Assembly (NCBI GenBank): GCA_963693315.1
Contig: OY856186.1
Location: 298,288,452-298,352,451, forward strand
DNA: 64,000 nucleotides
Direction of reading: 5' to 3'
Origin: Diogma glabrata
Lineage: Eukaryota; Arthropoda; Insecta; Diptera; Cylindrotomidae
Both the position numbers and the translations under genes were made by a program. Numbering within the stretch: position 1 is the first letter of the stretch; each line of letters opens with the position of its first letter. Positions 21,850-32,400 of this stretch are shown here, in pieces. The notes below the pieces were generated by a model. The model was given only the letters and a program-made list of their open reading frames with translations. It made no database searches and had not been told where the DNA came from.

Positions 21850-23792
21850 TTAATATCCGACAGCCAATACGGTTTTCGAAACAAAAGATCAACTACCGAT
21901 CTATTAAACTATTGTTACGAGTACAGAAAAATTTAGACGATTACAGAAAGATCTAGACGATTACGGTCACTTCCCGGAAAATAAAATCAACAAAACACAA
22001 CAGAAAGTGAATGAAATGAATATTGTTGTTGTTGTCTCTTCTTAGAAATAGGGTCAACATAAACGATTTTATGAATCAAATCAACATAACGTAAAATAAT
22101 CGAATATTCTAATATTTTCTCAAGGATTCTGGAAAGTGATGTCGAATTATCTAGAAGTATTGCAGAAGGTATATAAGAAAATTACCTCTTGTAGTTTTTA
22201 ATTAGTTTTATTTTAAACCTGCGATTGTGAAGTTAAAATTATAAAAGTGATCTTTAAATTAGTTTTTGTGTTATGTTATAAGTGTAATAAAGTTATAAGT
22301 GTTATTGAGTAGAAATATTTTGTGTATTATTTTGAACGTGGTGTACTGGAAATTTCTACAATAAACCATTGGAGTTTCTGAAGCTGTTGAAAGAATATTC
22401 TAGTTAGGAATATTGTTTGCTGTATTGTTTCCTGTTGTTGTGGAACAATTAAGGAGTTGAATACTTAATAAAACCTGGTGTTTATGCCTACTAATCAGTG
22501 ATCGAACTCAGAAGAGATTGGGAATTACGTTTATCGAATTGTGAGTTAGGCCAATTCGAAGTAAGGTTGGAAAAACGTAACACTATGTAGCGCATTGTTG
22601 GAACAGCATACTTGATAAAGGTGGTGAAACATACGTTATCGCATTAGACATCTCCAAGGCATTCGATCGAGTCTGGCATGCCAACTTAATCAACAAGCTC
22701 GTTGCGTATGGTTTTCATCCCAATGTTGTGAAGCTGATTCCAAATTTTCTATCCAACCGATACATTTCGGTAACCTTAGACGGATTTTCTTCTGAGTCTA
22801 AACTAATTAACGCTGGTGTACCCCAAGGCTCAGTATTGTCCCCAACCCTATTTTTGATTTATATCAACGAATTGTTGAAAATCACCAACAACCCAATAAA
22901 TAGTTTTGCAGATGATAGTACTCTGCACAAGTCGTTCGAGCCCCTTCCTTCAAAAGGTAAAATGCACGAATGAATTAATCCTGCCCGGAGAGACGCTGCC
23001 ATAAGCGTGAACAAAGACCTGAATAAAGTCGCCGACTGGGGTGACCAAAACCTTGTGAATTTCAACTCTACCAAAACACAGCTGTTGATTGTTTCCAGAT
23101 TAAAGACCGAGTTCCCCAAAGATATTTTATTTAGTATGTGTGATGAACCAATAGGTGAATGTAAAAATATTCGTTTATTGGGTGTCACAGTTTCAAATGA
23201 CCTACTCTGGAACGATCATGTAATGGCGATGGCAAAAAGCGCGTCTAAAAAACTCGGCCTCCTAAATAGAGGCAAAAAATTTTTCACTCCATACCAATTG
23301 CTCCATGTTTATAAGTCCTATATTCGTCCCTGTATGGAGTACTGCTGTCAAATTTGGGGTGCTGCCTCTGTTTCCATCTTGGCTCTCTTAGACTCTGTTC
23401 AAAAGCGAGCTATACGAATTGTGGGTGATCGAACTTTAACATCAAAACTTGATTCCCTACAACATCATCGCACTGTTGCTGACCTCGTTGTTTTTTACAA
23501 ATATCGTCATCAGCAGTGCTCAGATGAAATCAGCGGCATCATGCCTCAAACTTATTCTTACCCACGTTCCACTCGGCAATCGGCTGCCGCAACCTGTGAA
23601 ACGGTAAAGATCCCGCGCTGTCATACTGGCAGATCGCAGAGAGACTTCTTTGTCCGAACTGCGTACAAATGGAATAGTTTGCCGGAACACTTAGTCTCAG
23701 GTGGCTACAACCCACAGATGTTTAAAAAAGCGTTAATCTACACCTTAGAACGCTTGTTTGTTGTGGGACCCAGGTCTAGACCTAGGTCTTAA
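21850..23792 (+). pseudogene. Reverse transcriptase of LINE copy B (one in-frame stop)
   Basis: With the LTR (21913-22582) and one CTAT copy removed, a single frame runs from ISDSQYGFRNKRSTTDLLNY through YVIALDISKAFDRVWH (palm motif A), INAGVPQGSVLSPTLF (motif B), NSFADDSTLH (motif C catalytic Asp pair) and FNSTKTQLLIVSR. It continues through LLGVTVSNDLLWNDH, SYIRPCMEYCCQIWGAA and DFFVRTAYKWNSLPE to the stop at 23792. The only interruption is TGA at 22971-22973 (HE*INPARRDAA), plausibly a CGA-to-TGA change. The protein would be a LINE ORF2 that reverse-transcribes its RNA at a chromosomal nick. The endonuclease and N-terminal half are missing through 5' truncation. Confidence 0.85.
21913..22582 (+). 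mobile_element. Solo LTR, 670 bp, with 4-bp target duplication CTAT
   Basis: Begins TGTTACGAG and ends CGTAACA (TG...CA rule), flanked by CTAT at 21909-21912 and 22583-22586. A TATA-like GGTATATAAGAAAA near 22170 and an AATAAAG near 22285 give a plus-strand U3-R order. Deleting it restores the LINE frame at LLNY/VAHCWNS. A degenerate reverse copy lies at 14566-15130. Four-base duplications fit Gypsy-type integrases; no internal region remains, so the family is unknown. Confidence 0.9.
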
Positions 23793-23869
23793 AAGGTATT
23801 TATGTGTTTTTGTGACACATATTCTAAACCCTATTACACAACACATTTTATTAAACAAAAAAAAAAATA

Positions 23870-25050
23870 TCTGTCAAACTTTTAAAAAAGTTAAAAATTC
23901 CTCAAATTATTTCTCTGATTGTTGAACAATATTTGACGGAGAAAAGAAATTTGATAATTTAAATATTTAGGGACAGGATACGGTGTAGAACTCAAACATT
24001 TTTATTTGCATTGCTGTTTACAGCGTCAAATATCAATTTGAAAAAAATTTGCTAGGCATCAAATCTAGATATCAAATTAGTTGCAAGCTACGAAAATAAA
24101 AAGTGTTTTAGCACAGATTTAAATTGCATCTACTAATTTGCTATGTCGCTGTAAAAATGGTATTAGTGACAAAACGCTAGTCTTGTGTTGTAAAACTTTT
24201 TAAATAGCAAAAGTTAAAATTTAAATAAGATTTTTTATTCTATATAATGAGATACACATTTATATTTTTTTAAAACAATTAGTTTATTTAACTTAAATAA
24301 TTTAAAACATATATTATTTAATGCATCTTGAATTCTTTTATTTATTGAATAAACAAATTATTTTTTATTATTTTTTAAGGGTCCATTTCTTGTTAAAATT
24401 AATTTTTAATAATTCTCGAGAATCTCGAGAAATTCAAATAATTATTCGCAATTTTTTCGAGAAACACAATCGTTGATAAAATCGAGATTCATAAAAAGTC
24501 GAGAAATCAGAAACTCTAGTCTCTAGTCTCTAGTCTTAATTACGATTTTTTCCAAACTTTTTTAACCGTAGGAAAAACGCGTTCAGTTGCAGCATTAGTA
24601 ATGTATTGACAACGCGTATTTCATATTATTTTTTATTACATTATTGTATGGAGTACGGTTTGTTTCAAAATGATGAAATATTTTTAACCATTTGTTCTTT
24701 ATTGTGATTTTTACTGATCCCTAAACTTTAACTTTTTCCTCATCAATATATTTTTTTAATAATGATGCTTCATCCCGAATAAATTTTATGCAAACCCGAA
24801 GATTTAATTAATTTTCCATTCATTCGAAAAGCCGCCTCAAAATAATTATAAAATATGAAGATGTGTCAAAACTTGGATCCGTGGGAAAGGTTTAGTATAG
24901 TTCGTTCGTTTAATAAGCCGGAAAGCCTATAAAAGTGGTGGCACACCAACAATTTTAAAAATTCTTTTTTTCCTGAATTAATTAGACTTCAGGATAATTC
25001 ATCAGCTTTAACGCCTGCAATACCTAGCAAAATAAGAAAAATAGGGGAGT
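23870..25050. other. No gene recognised
   Basis: AT-rich. It includes an imperfect palindrome AATTCTCGAGAATCTCGAGA near 24413 and a short CTAGTCT triplication near 24516. Open frames are short and featureless. Confidence 0.4.
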
Positions 25051-25057
25051 CTACAAA

Positions 25058-25235
25058 TAATCTAATTCCGGGGGTCACTGCTATTGCCAGTGATATGTGA
25101 TATCTCACGTTAACTCGTATGTCAATAGTAGGGACTGGAGTACGCGGGCTTGTCACTCCCGTAGGTGAGTGAAAAAAACATTTACAAATCAATAAAAACT
25201 GAGCTCTTCATGCGTAAAACTCAAGTTAAAATAAC
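25058..25235 (-). repeat. Head fragment of composite retroposon X
   Basis: The reverse complement matches the start of X2 (37320-37470): ACGCATG.AG.G.TCAGTTTT, ACGGG.GTGACAA.CCCGCG, TACTCCARTCCCT, GAGTTAACGTGAGATATCAC and CACTGGCAATAGCAGTGA. The downstream half and the LINE-derived tail are missing. An open frame at 24989-25192 spans it but has no recognised family. Confidence 0.6.
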
Positions 25236-25312
25236 TAAACTTTGACGAATTATTTTATTTTTCAAATTTTGATATAAATAATTAAAAGGTATGAATAAGC
25301 TTATACATACAA

Positions 25313-25612
25313 TTTTAATTACACTTTCAATAGAAGACATAAATTGATGTTGACAATTTATGTTGATATTGGTTGTTATATAATTTTAATTTATTTATAT
25401 ATATTTAAACTAAAGAAAATGTTTTAAATTGCCCATATTTAATTAAAATTAAATATGGGCAATAAATTGCCCATATTTAATTTTAAATAACGCAATTCTT
25501 TTTTTCATTTGAATAACGAAATTCATTTTTCGTTTGAAAAATCGGGACATTTTTAAAATACTGCGGGACGCGGGACAGATTGTTAAAAGTCGGGACTGTC
25601 CCGCCGAAAGCC
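25313..25612. repeat. Inner inverted repeat, left arm
   Basis: Reverse-complement match to 25970-26264: AATTTTAATTACACTTTCAA, AAATTGCCCATATTTAATT and CGGGACTGTCCCGCCGAAAG. It joins the palindrome into one long inverted repeat centred near 25790; ATTGCCCATATTTAATT occurs as a local palindrome in both arms. Confidence 0.85.
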
Positions 25613-25969
25613 AGAAAAATCATAGAACAAATGTTTTCAGGCTCGTCAAGGACAGGCGCATCACGAAGTATAAAATATGTGGTAATCACAAAATTATGTA
25701 GGTGAAGGCCCAGGGACTATAAATTTCAATATGACATATCTATTTTATTTTATATTTAACATTTTTAGTAATACATACCTGCTGCAGTGGCTAAAGAAGT
25801 TTTACTTCAACAGCGTGAAAAGATTACGCACTTCATTTTTTTTTTTATTGTTGACCGTGATTCTAAGAAACGTAAGTGACCTTGATTTATTTTTGAAATA
25901 TTGTTTATCGAAAATTAAAGTTGAATGTTTTGTATATTATTGCGTTTATGTGAAGGTGACCAGACGTCC
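25613..25969. other. Spacer of the giant palindrome
   Basis: 25613-25835 repeats 17297-17516 directly, with only a few differences (half of the TA-flanked MITE plus CTGCTGCAGTGGCTAAAGAA). The rest (25836-25969) ends GTGACCAGACGTCCGG, which from memory resembles cut-and-paste transposon ends. No gene. Confidence 0.7.
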
Positions 25970-26264
25970 GGCTTTCGGCGGGACAGTCCCGACTTTTAAC
26001 AATCTGTCCTGCGTCCCGCAGTATTTTAAAAATGTCACGATTTTTCAAACGAAAAATGAATTTCGTTGTTCAAATGAAAAAAAGAATTCCGTTATTTAAA
26101 ATTAAATATGGGCAATTTATTGCCCATATTTAATTTTAATTAAATATGGGCAATTTAAAACATTTTCTTTAGTTTAAATATACATATATAAATAAATTAA
26201 AATTATATAACAACCAATATCAACATCAATTTATGTCTTCTATTGAAAGTGTAATTAAAATTAA
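25970..26264. repeat. Inner inverted repeat, right arm
   Basis: Mirror of 25313-25612; starts GGCTTTCGGCGGGACAGTCC and ends near GTAATTAAAATT. It is almost contiguous with the outer right arm (26281). Confidence 0.85.
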
Positions 26265-26280
26265 TTTTTTGGCCAAAATT

Positions 26281-29200
26281 TTGGTTTTTATTTATTTTTT
26301 ACCCAATTTTTTTAGAAAAAAATAAAATTACTATAGAGAATTATGGCATTATAAGTTTGTCAAAAAATAATGTCAAGTGTGTCAAAAAATGATTTCATTT
26401 ATTTTTTAGCCGATTTTTTGGAAAAAAAAATGTAGCTGTTTTTATGACGTAAATGTAATTTAGAATGAAATTAGACATGGAAATTTTTTAATTTGTTATA
26501 GTTTTTGAAATATTTTTGGAACTTTGAAAAAGTTTGTATTTTTGATTTTGTAATAATTTTTTCAATATTTTTAGAATTTCGGCAAAAGATTTATTTTTTG
26601 ATTTTGTAAGAATTTTTGGAATATTTTTAGAATTTTGAAAAATTTTTAATTTTTGATTTTCTCAGTGGTAGCTTATTTATAGATAATTAATTAATTAATT
26701 CTTTTAATTTTTGATTTTATTATAATTTTGATTTTATTATATTTATTTTGAAAAAATTTTCAATATCTGATTTTGTCATAATTTTTGCAATATTTTTAGA
26801 ATTTTGGAAAAGTTTGAATTTTTAAGAATTTTTGGAATATTATTGGAATTTAGAAAAAGTTTAAATATTTGATTTTATTCTAATTTTTGGAATTTTGAAA
26901 AAAGTTTGATTTTATTTAATTTTTAAAATATTTTTGGAATTTTGAAAGAAATATGAATTTGTGATTTTATAATATTTTCTCGAAACGCTAAATGGAGAGG
27001 TTTTTGAGCAGTTTGCTGAGGGTGTCATCTTTTCACTAAATTATGTTGATATATGATCTGTTATAATTTTCCGGCAACGTATTGATGTTTCGTGTTAGTT
27101 TTGTTATAAATTTCTAAACAGAGATAAAAACATACTTGTACTTTGACAAATAGTTATGTTTGATATACATCGCTGCCCAAAACTAAAAACCATGTCCTCA
27201 TAAAAGTTTTTTGCCGAAAACTGTATCAAAATCCTTAACCCAGACCGAAGTTTTGATATCTCAGAGCTGTGAGATTTCAGCCCCTCCATATTTTCTGAAT
27301 TAATTTTCCGAAGAGATTTTTATAGAAATTTTAGGATTCCCTCTGTAGATAATAATGAGGCATCCTGACGGATGAGAGATTTTATTGATTTTGTGTCTAT
27401 TTGAATGGCACTTAAATATTTAAAGCAACCGCATCAACTTTATTTTTATTCAATAAATGATTTAAATTGGGATCATTTAAAGTTTTTACAACTGGTACTT
27501 TGACTCGCAAAAACCGGTCAATCACGGTTTCAATAGAATTCTATCCGCAGTCCTGGAGTAATTGCAACTCGTTTCTCTCCTCAAGTTGTTTTTAAAATGA
27601 AATTGCATTTTACGGTATACTCGAACAAAAATAGTATATTCTTCAACAATGCCAAAGACAACATATTTTGAAGCGAGAGGACAGTTTTTCAGCCGAGGCG
27701 ATAGCCGAGGTTGGTAATGGTTGCTAGATTCAAAATATGATTTTCGGCGAGTAGAGATTGTACTTTTTCTACTATTTTTTTAAAAATTACTATTAAACAT
27801 TAAACATTTTCATTTATAATTACAAACAATTCAAATTTTAAAACATACAAACATCCAAACAAAATCTTTAAATTTATATTTATATTTCTGCTATTAAAAT
27901 ATAGATGACTCAATATGAATAAATTATCCAATTTCTATGTCATAAACAAAACCGTCCTTAGTTACAAGCCTGATTGTCTTTTCGTACAAAAAATCGTCTA
28001 CTTTATACTTATAAATATTTTTATTCTATTTACACTACAAAATTCTATATTTTTATTCTATTTGGTCTATAAAGTCCCTAAAATCATTAAATAACACATC
28101 TTTAAAGATTTATTGCTTTTTGCATTTCGCTTCTAGTAGGCTTATAACTAAAGACGGTTTTGCAATAAATAAAATTAAATTTAAAAATTTTATTATTATT
28201 TCTAAAATAAAAACAACAGTTTTGATTTAGTTTTTGTATGTGGATTACGTTACGTAAGTTCCTGATATCGAATAGTTGTATTCAAAATTATAGGTAGATT
28301 CCAGTTTGCTGTTAAATTGTACCAAACTGCTAAAATTAAATTTTATTTCACAAAATCGACCAATTTTCCAAATTTAATTTCATAAAATCGATCAAACATG
28401 TATAGTGTCACAAAATTTTGATTTCGTCAAACAACTAGTTTAAATATAGTATATTCACCTACGAGAGATGAAAACATTGTTTTTTCGCAAGTAAACATTT
28501 GACATGTTTACGAACGAAAAACGTTTTTATGTCGCGTAGGAAATGCAATTTTTTCTATGATAGTATATATTGCCGATATTTACTTTAAATTATAAAATAA
28601 GTTTTTGACAACATCTCATTAAAAATACATATTCTATTTTTTCATGGTTGCGTTGTTTAAAAAACTTTGCAAAATTATATGAAAAACCATAGCAACTACA
28701 ATTTGTTATTCTTTTTACACTGTAGTTGAAAAAGAACCCATTTTCACAAGAAGTTAAGCGTGATGAAAATAGAATTTCTATATGCTATCATAGAAAAAAT
28801 AATATTTTTTCTATGATAACAAGTCAAAAGTCTATTCCACTAGTGTAAAAAGAATAACAAATTGTAGTTGCTATGGATTTTCATATAATTTTGCAAAGTA
28901 TTTTAAACAACACAACCATGAAAAAATAGAATATGAATTTTGAATGTTTTGTTGTCGATTTCTAACTTTATAATTTATAGTAAATATCGATTATATATAT
29001 ACTATCATAGAAAAAATTGCACTTCCTACGCGAGATAAAACGTTTTTCGTTCGTAAACATGTCTCACTCGACGCTAGCGCGTTTCGTGAGCATATGTTTA
29101 CTCACGAAAAAAACGATGTTTTATTGTTGTTTCCTGGATGGTTGTTGGCCATATGAAGTGTTGTTTGTTTTTCGGGTCACTGATATTAATTTTTATAAAA

Positions 29201-29319
29201 TACATATATTAAATGTTTTCGTCAAGTGACGTATTTATTTATAGTTTTTATTATTATTGTATAAAATAAAATTAAATAAAAATATAATTATCCTAAACGC
29301 GTTTTGACAAATGTACTGT
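26281..29319 (-). repeat. Giant inverted repeat, right arm
   Basis: Reverse complement of 17518-20932; ends GACAAATGTACTGT. Contains the mirrored foldback (about 28503-29063), the AT-rich decayed repeat (26440-26990) and no gene. The open frames at 27104-27289 and 29017-29229 are parts of the repeat and have no motifs. Confidence 0.9.
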
Positions 29320-29350
29320 CATTATCAATAGGAGAGTTTTAACTAAATTG

Positions 29351-29468
29351 GTCGAAACGCGTTTAGGATAATTATATTTTTATTTTATTTTATACAATAA
29401 TAATAAAAATTATAAATAAATACGTCACTTGACGAAAATGTTTTCATCTCTTGTAGGAAAATATACTA
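29351..29468 (+). repeat. Third, internally shortened copy of the arm terminus
   Basis: GTCGAAACGCGTTTAGGATA through TACGTCACTTGACGAAAA matches the start of the left arm (17529-17621) in direct orientation. It then jumps to TGTTTTCATCTCTTGTAGG, matching 18362-18380. It thus lacks the 740 bp holding the arm's foldback and may represent the site before that insertion. Confidence 0.7.
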
Positions 29469-29469
29469 T

Positions 29470-30230
29470 TAATATAAATAAATTTTAAAAATATAAACAT
29501 AGCATTCCGGCAACAAACAATCGATCAACAGTATAATATATTCTTTGAAATTTTAAAAACAGTCATACACGTAAAAAATTTTAATTAACATGTTGACAAC
29601 TGATTTGTATTGCGAAAACTCAAAACAATTGTTATTTCTTGCAATTCAAAGTGTTTTGGATTTTGTTTAATTTATTTTAACTATATGTACAATGTACATA
29701 GTTAAATTATTAATTTTATTGCAATAAATAAATTATTGATTTCTACTTCTCATTGTTGTATGTATAATGTGTCATTATCATACAGCTTCATAACGATTTG
29801 AAGTATCAAATCTCATATGAAGATTCTAGGGTTATAATTAAAATATTCTGTGTCTGAAAAAATATTTTTTCGGCAAACGGCTGTAAAGTTTAACTTTACT
29901 GCCGCTAGGGAGTTAGCTAAAGTCTTGCTTTTTAGCCTGACAGCAAAAGTAACGCCATTTTTATTTTATATTACGGAGGCTGTAAAGTAGCATTTGTTAT
30001 TTGTTAGTTTGGTATTTTTTCAAACATATTGTATAACCATGACAACAAAAAATAAGTTGATTCTCATATTATGAAATTTTGAAAAGGCTGCTTTGATAAA
30101 AAAATTTTATTCATACAAATTTAAATGTTTTTTTCTCTTTTTTGGAAGTAATTATGACGATCATATTTATATTTATAAAAAGTTTGATGTATTAATTTCA
30201 TATTTATAAAAAATTTAAACGTTTGCCGAA
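29470..30230. other. No gene recognised
   Basis: AT-rich spacer with no long frame and no repeat partner seen. Confidence 0.4.
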
Positions 30231-30232
30231 AA

Positions 30233-30345
30233 AATAGTGTATTTAATTCGGAGCTGAAGTGACTTTTTGTGTTTCGTCTATAATTGTCGGCCGTCAAACT
30301 ATAGACTCAACACAAAAAGTATCACTTTAGCTCCTAATTAAATAA
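30233..30345. repeat. Short hairpin element
   Basis: ATTTAATTCGGAGCTGAAGT then GACTTTTTGTGTT pairs with AACACAAAAAGTATCACTTT and AGCTCCTAATTAAAT. Stem about 43 bp with a few mismatches and a loop of about 20 nt. Confidence 0.65.
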
Positions 30346-30524
30346 TGTACTATTGTTTACTTGTTTTGATGTTTGACATATTTTTTTGCGTCCAACAAGT
30401 ATTTTCGCATGCGACGAAAACTATTTTGAAGAATGAAAAATAATTTTTAGGGCTCTGTGTAACATATATATTTTTTGGTTATTTTATTTTAGAACAAAAT
30501 TAAATATTTTTTGAGTTACAAACT

Positions 30525-30962
30525 TACAATTGTAAGTACTAGTACTATATGGAGATCTACATATACTCTAAGAGCTAAAGAACCCTCTGGGTAACGGTCT
30601 TTCTGTTAGGCTAGAAATGTTTTTAGTGATAAGTAATGGAATATTAAGAAGCACGTCATCAACTCCTATATATATATGAAAGTGTAAATTAAATAAAATA
30701 AAAAAAAAACTTCTTACTGTAAGCTTGAAATTGTTATGCGATTTAGTTAATTTATTGTAGAGTAGAAAAAAATTGACAGGCGGTTTTGATGAGCAAAGGT
30801 ATCTGACAGGCCAATCGAAAGGTGTGCAGTATATATAAGATGCAATAAACTTTATTCTGTAAAATTAAAATTTATTTATATGTTTGAGTAAGAGGTTTAA
30901 CAAAAGTTACAAGTTAAGTTGACAGGCGGTTCTGGCTAGTATGTCATTGACAGGCGACGGGA
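30525..30962 (+). repeat. LTR/ITR-like arm, left (pairs with 38588-39003)
   Basis: Shares with the reverse complement of 38588-39003: ACCCTCTGGGTAACGGTCTT, TAAGCTTGAAATTGTTAT, TCGAAAGGTGTGCAGTATAT and AATAAACTTTATTCTGTAAA. A TATATAAGA box followed about 20 bp on by AATAAA resembles an LTR promoter and polyadenylation site. GACAGGCGGTT occurs twice. Inverted orientation suggests DIRS-type terminal repeats, a foldback element or two independent solo LTRs. Confidence 0.65.
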
Positions 30963-31261
30963 AAGATGAGTAAGAGGCGTAGTTTGAACTCAATGGTGGA
31001 AATAGCATTCCGTAAGACAGAATTCTTGCTTAAAACACATTTTATTAATTATGATGCAATGTACATTAGTACATTTCAATTACTTTACTTGATATTGATG
31101 TTTCGCTTTTCAAAGTGGCTACCGAAAAATCAATCGCCTCTTATTCGATATCGGACATTTCTGTTAAAACTTAACAATACATATTTTAAATAATTATTCA
31201 TAATTATTATTATCATAATTATTAAATTTATTAATTTAATAAAAATTATTATCTTTCAAAG

Positions 31262-31823
31262 AACTTTTTATTTAAAATATAAATATCAGACGCGTTTCGG
31301 ATATAAAATATCCATCATCGGTGAACGAAATTTATATTTATGGCACTATTATTTAAAAAACTTTGTTTGTTTCCAAAAATATGCATACAAGATTAAACAT
31401 AAAACCCAAAACAAAAATGAAAAAATTTAAAACTATAAAATATGGCAAGAACAAAAAACAATAAAGAAAGGTATTAATTTACAATTAAATTGTATAAAAT
31501 ATTAGAACTAAATGAAAGTTGTTCATTCAAAATTAAAAATCTTCTTAATAGCTTTATATATTTGAAACTCTTCCATTGAATCCATGAGAGCATCTTTGTT
31601 ACACAAATGTAAAACTTCAAAATTATTTTCAAAACTTGTATATGTATGATTTTCGTTGATTAGATGTTGAGCAAAAATTGATTTTATATTAAGAATGTTT
31701 TTTCTTCTAGGTAAATATTCAGAAATTCTTTTGATAAATTTTGTACCTGTTTGACCAGTATAAAATTTATCACAGGAATCACAATTTATAAAAAAAATAT
31801 GTACTAAAATATTCATATTGCAA
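31262..31823 (-). pseudogene. Penelope-like element 3' fragment with GIY-YIG endonuclease
   Basis: Minus-strand frame 31523-31816, 97 residues. INCDSCDKFYTGQTGTKFIK is the GIY-YIG core of Penelope-like elements (YIG as YTG, followed by GQTG and a basic helix). It is followed by SIFAQHLINENHTYTSFE, the conserved H...NH region, and EEFQIYKAIKK with the metal-binding Glu position. The reverse transcriptase upstream is absent and replaced by X1's tail. Downstream lies a hammerhead-like motif (31286-31324) as expected for the pseudo-LTR. This domain nicks DNA for target-primed reverse transcription. Truncated and not functional alone. Confidence 0.8.
31286..31324 (-). ncRNA. Hammerhead-ribozyme-like motif in Penelope pseudo-LTR
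   Basis: Minus strand: 3-bp stem I (ACT reading outwards at 31322-31324 with TGA at 31288-31286), core CCGATGA (canonical CUGANGA with U4 changed to C), an extra T, a perfect 6-bp stem II GGATAT/ATATCC with TTT loop, GAAA, a 2-bp stem III AC/GT with GC loop, and C at the cleavage position. This matches the minimal hammerheads known in Penelope-like elements. The U4 change probably inactivates it. Confidence 0.5.
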
Positions 31824-31834
31824 CGAATGCTAGT

Positions 31835-32400
31835 ACTGTATTTTTTTTTTTTTAATAAACTCGTTGTGTAAATCTCGTGTTGTAAGAATTATAATATCTG
31901 TCACAACACCACATAAAAACCTTTTAAGACCAAAGTGTCACACAACAACACGCTGTTGATGGTTGCAAAATCCTTATTTTTTAAAAAAAATTTAAAGAAC
32001 AACCAAACAATAAGTCTCATCACATACAAACCATAACATAGGTCAATATTTCAATATGGGATACAGAAAAATAAAATAAATTTTCAAATTTGTAGGAACA
32101 TAACTAAAATGGGGTTGCCAAAAATCCAATTAGTGGCATATACCTTGATTATGTAACGTAATGTCTTCCTTAATGATTAAAACCTAGAAAGAGTTATATA
32201 AAGGCTCGTTGCTTCGAACAAGAATGGCGTGCCATCATAAAAGAAATGACGTTCCATCATCAAAGAAATGGCTTATCAAGGAATATTCCATAGCTAAGAC
32301 TGGGGATGCTACCGTTGACTGAATACAGTTCATCTGCCAGCAACCCTAAGATATCACCTTGACTAAGGACATCACCTTGCTATTGCCAGTGGTATGTGAT
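31835..32400 (-). mobile_element. Composite retroposon X, copy X1
   Basis: Minus strand: head CACTGGCAATAGCAAGGTGA, CAGATGAACTGTATTCAGT, GGAATATTCCTTGATAAG, then a middle AT-rich part. The tail GTTGTTGTGTGACACT, GGTCTTAAAAGGTTTTTATG, GTTGTGACAGATATTATAAT and poly-A derives from the CR1/Daphne-like LINE 3' end. Same head-to-tail order as X2 and X3. No open frame. Confidence 0.75.

Larger units (their letters stand above)
21838..23867 (+). mobile_element. CR1/Daphne-like LINE copy B, 5'-truncated, split by a solo LTR
   Basis: Starts within the RT domain (SDSQYGFRNKRSTTDLLNY), is interrupted by the LTR at 21913-22582, and continues to a 3' UTR ending TTATTAAAC plus poly-A at about 23867. The 3' UTR carries GTCTTAAAAGGTATTTATGTG and TTGTGACACATATT, the tail shared with LINE copy A and three X elements. 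It is the best-preserved LINE of its family in the window. Confidence 0.85.
21715..24151. mobile_element. Possible TA-flanked inverted-repeat element hosting LINE copy B
   Basis: CAGCGACATA at 21715 and TATGTCGCTG ending at 24151 are inverted. The similarity continues inward (AAATTAGTAGAT), and TA lies at each flank (21713-21714, 24152-24153). TTTACAGCG also recurs at about 21773 and 24020. If real it is a MITE into which LINE copy B inserted; the internal length without the LINE would be about 400 bp. Confidence 0.45.

Noticed and set aside
22859..23188. Minus-strand 109-codon frame
   Set aside because: Antisense of LINE copy B reverse transcriptase.
25483..26099. Frames 25483-25689 (minus) and 25731-26099 (plus) with shared peptides
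   Set aside because: They are translations of the two inverted arms and the MITE; the shared peptide reflects the DNA repeat.
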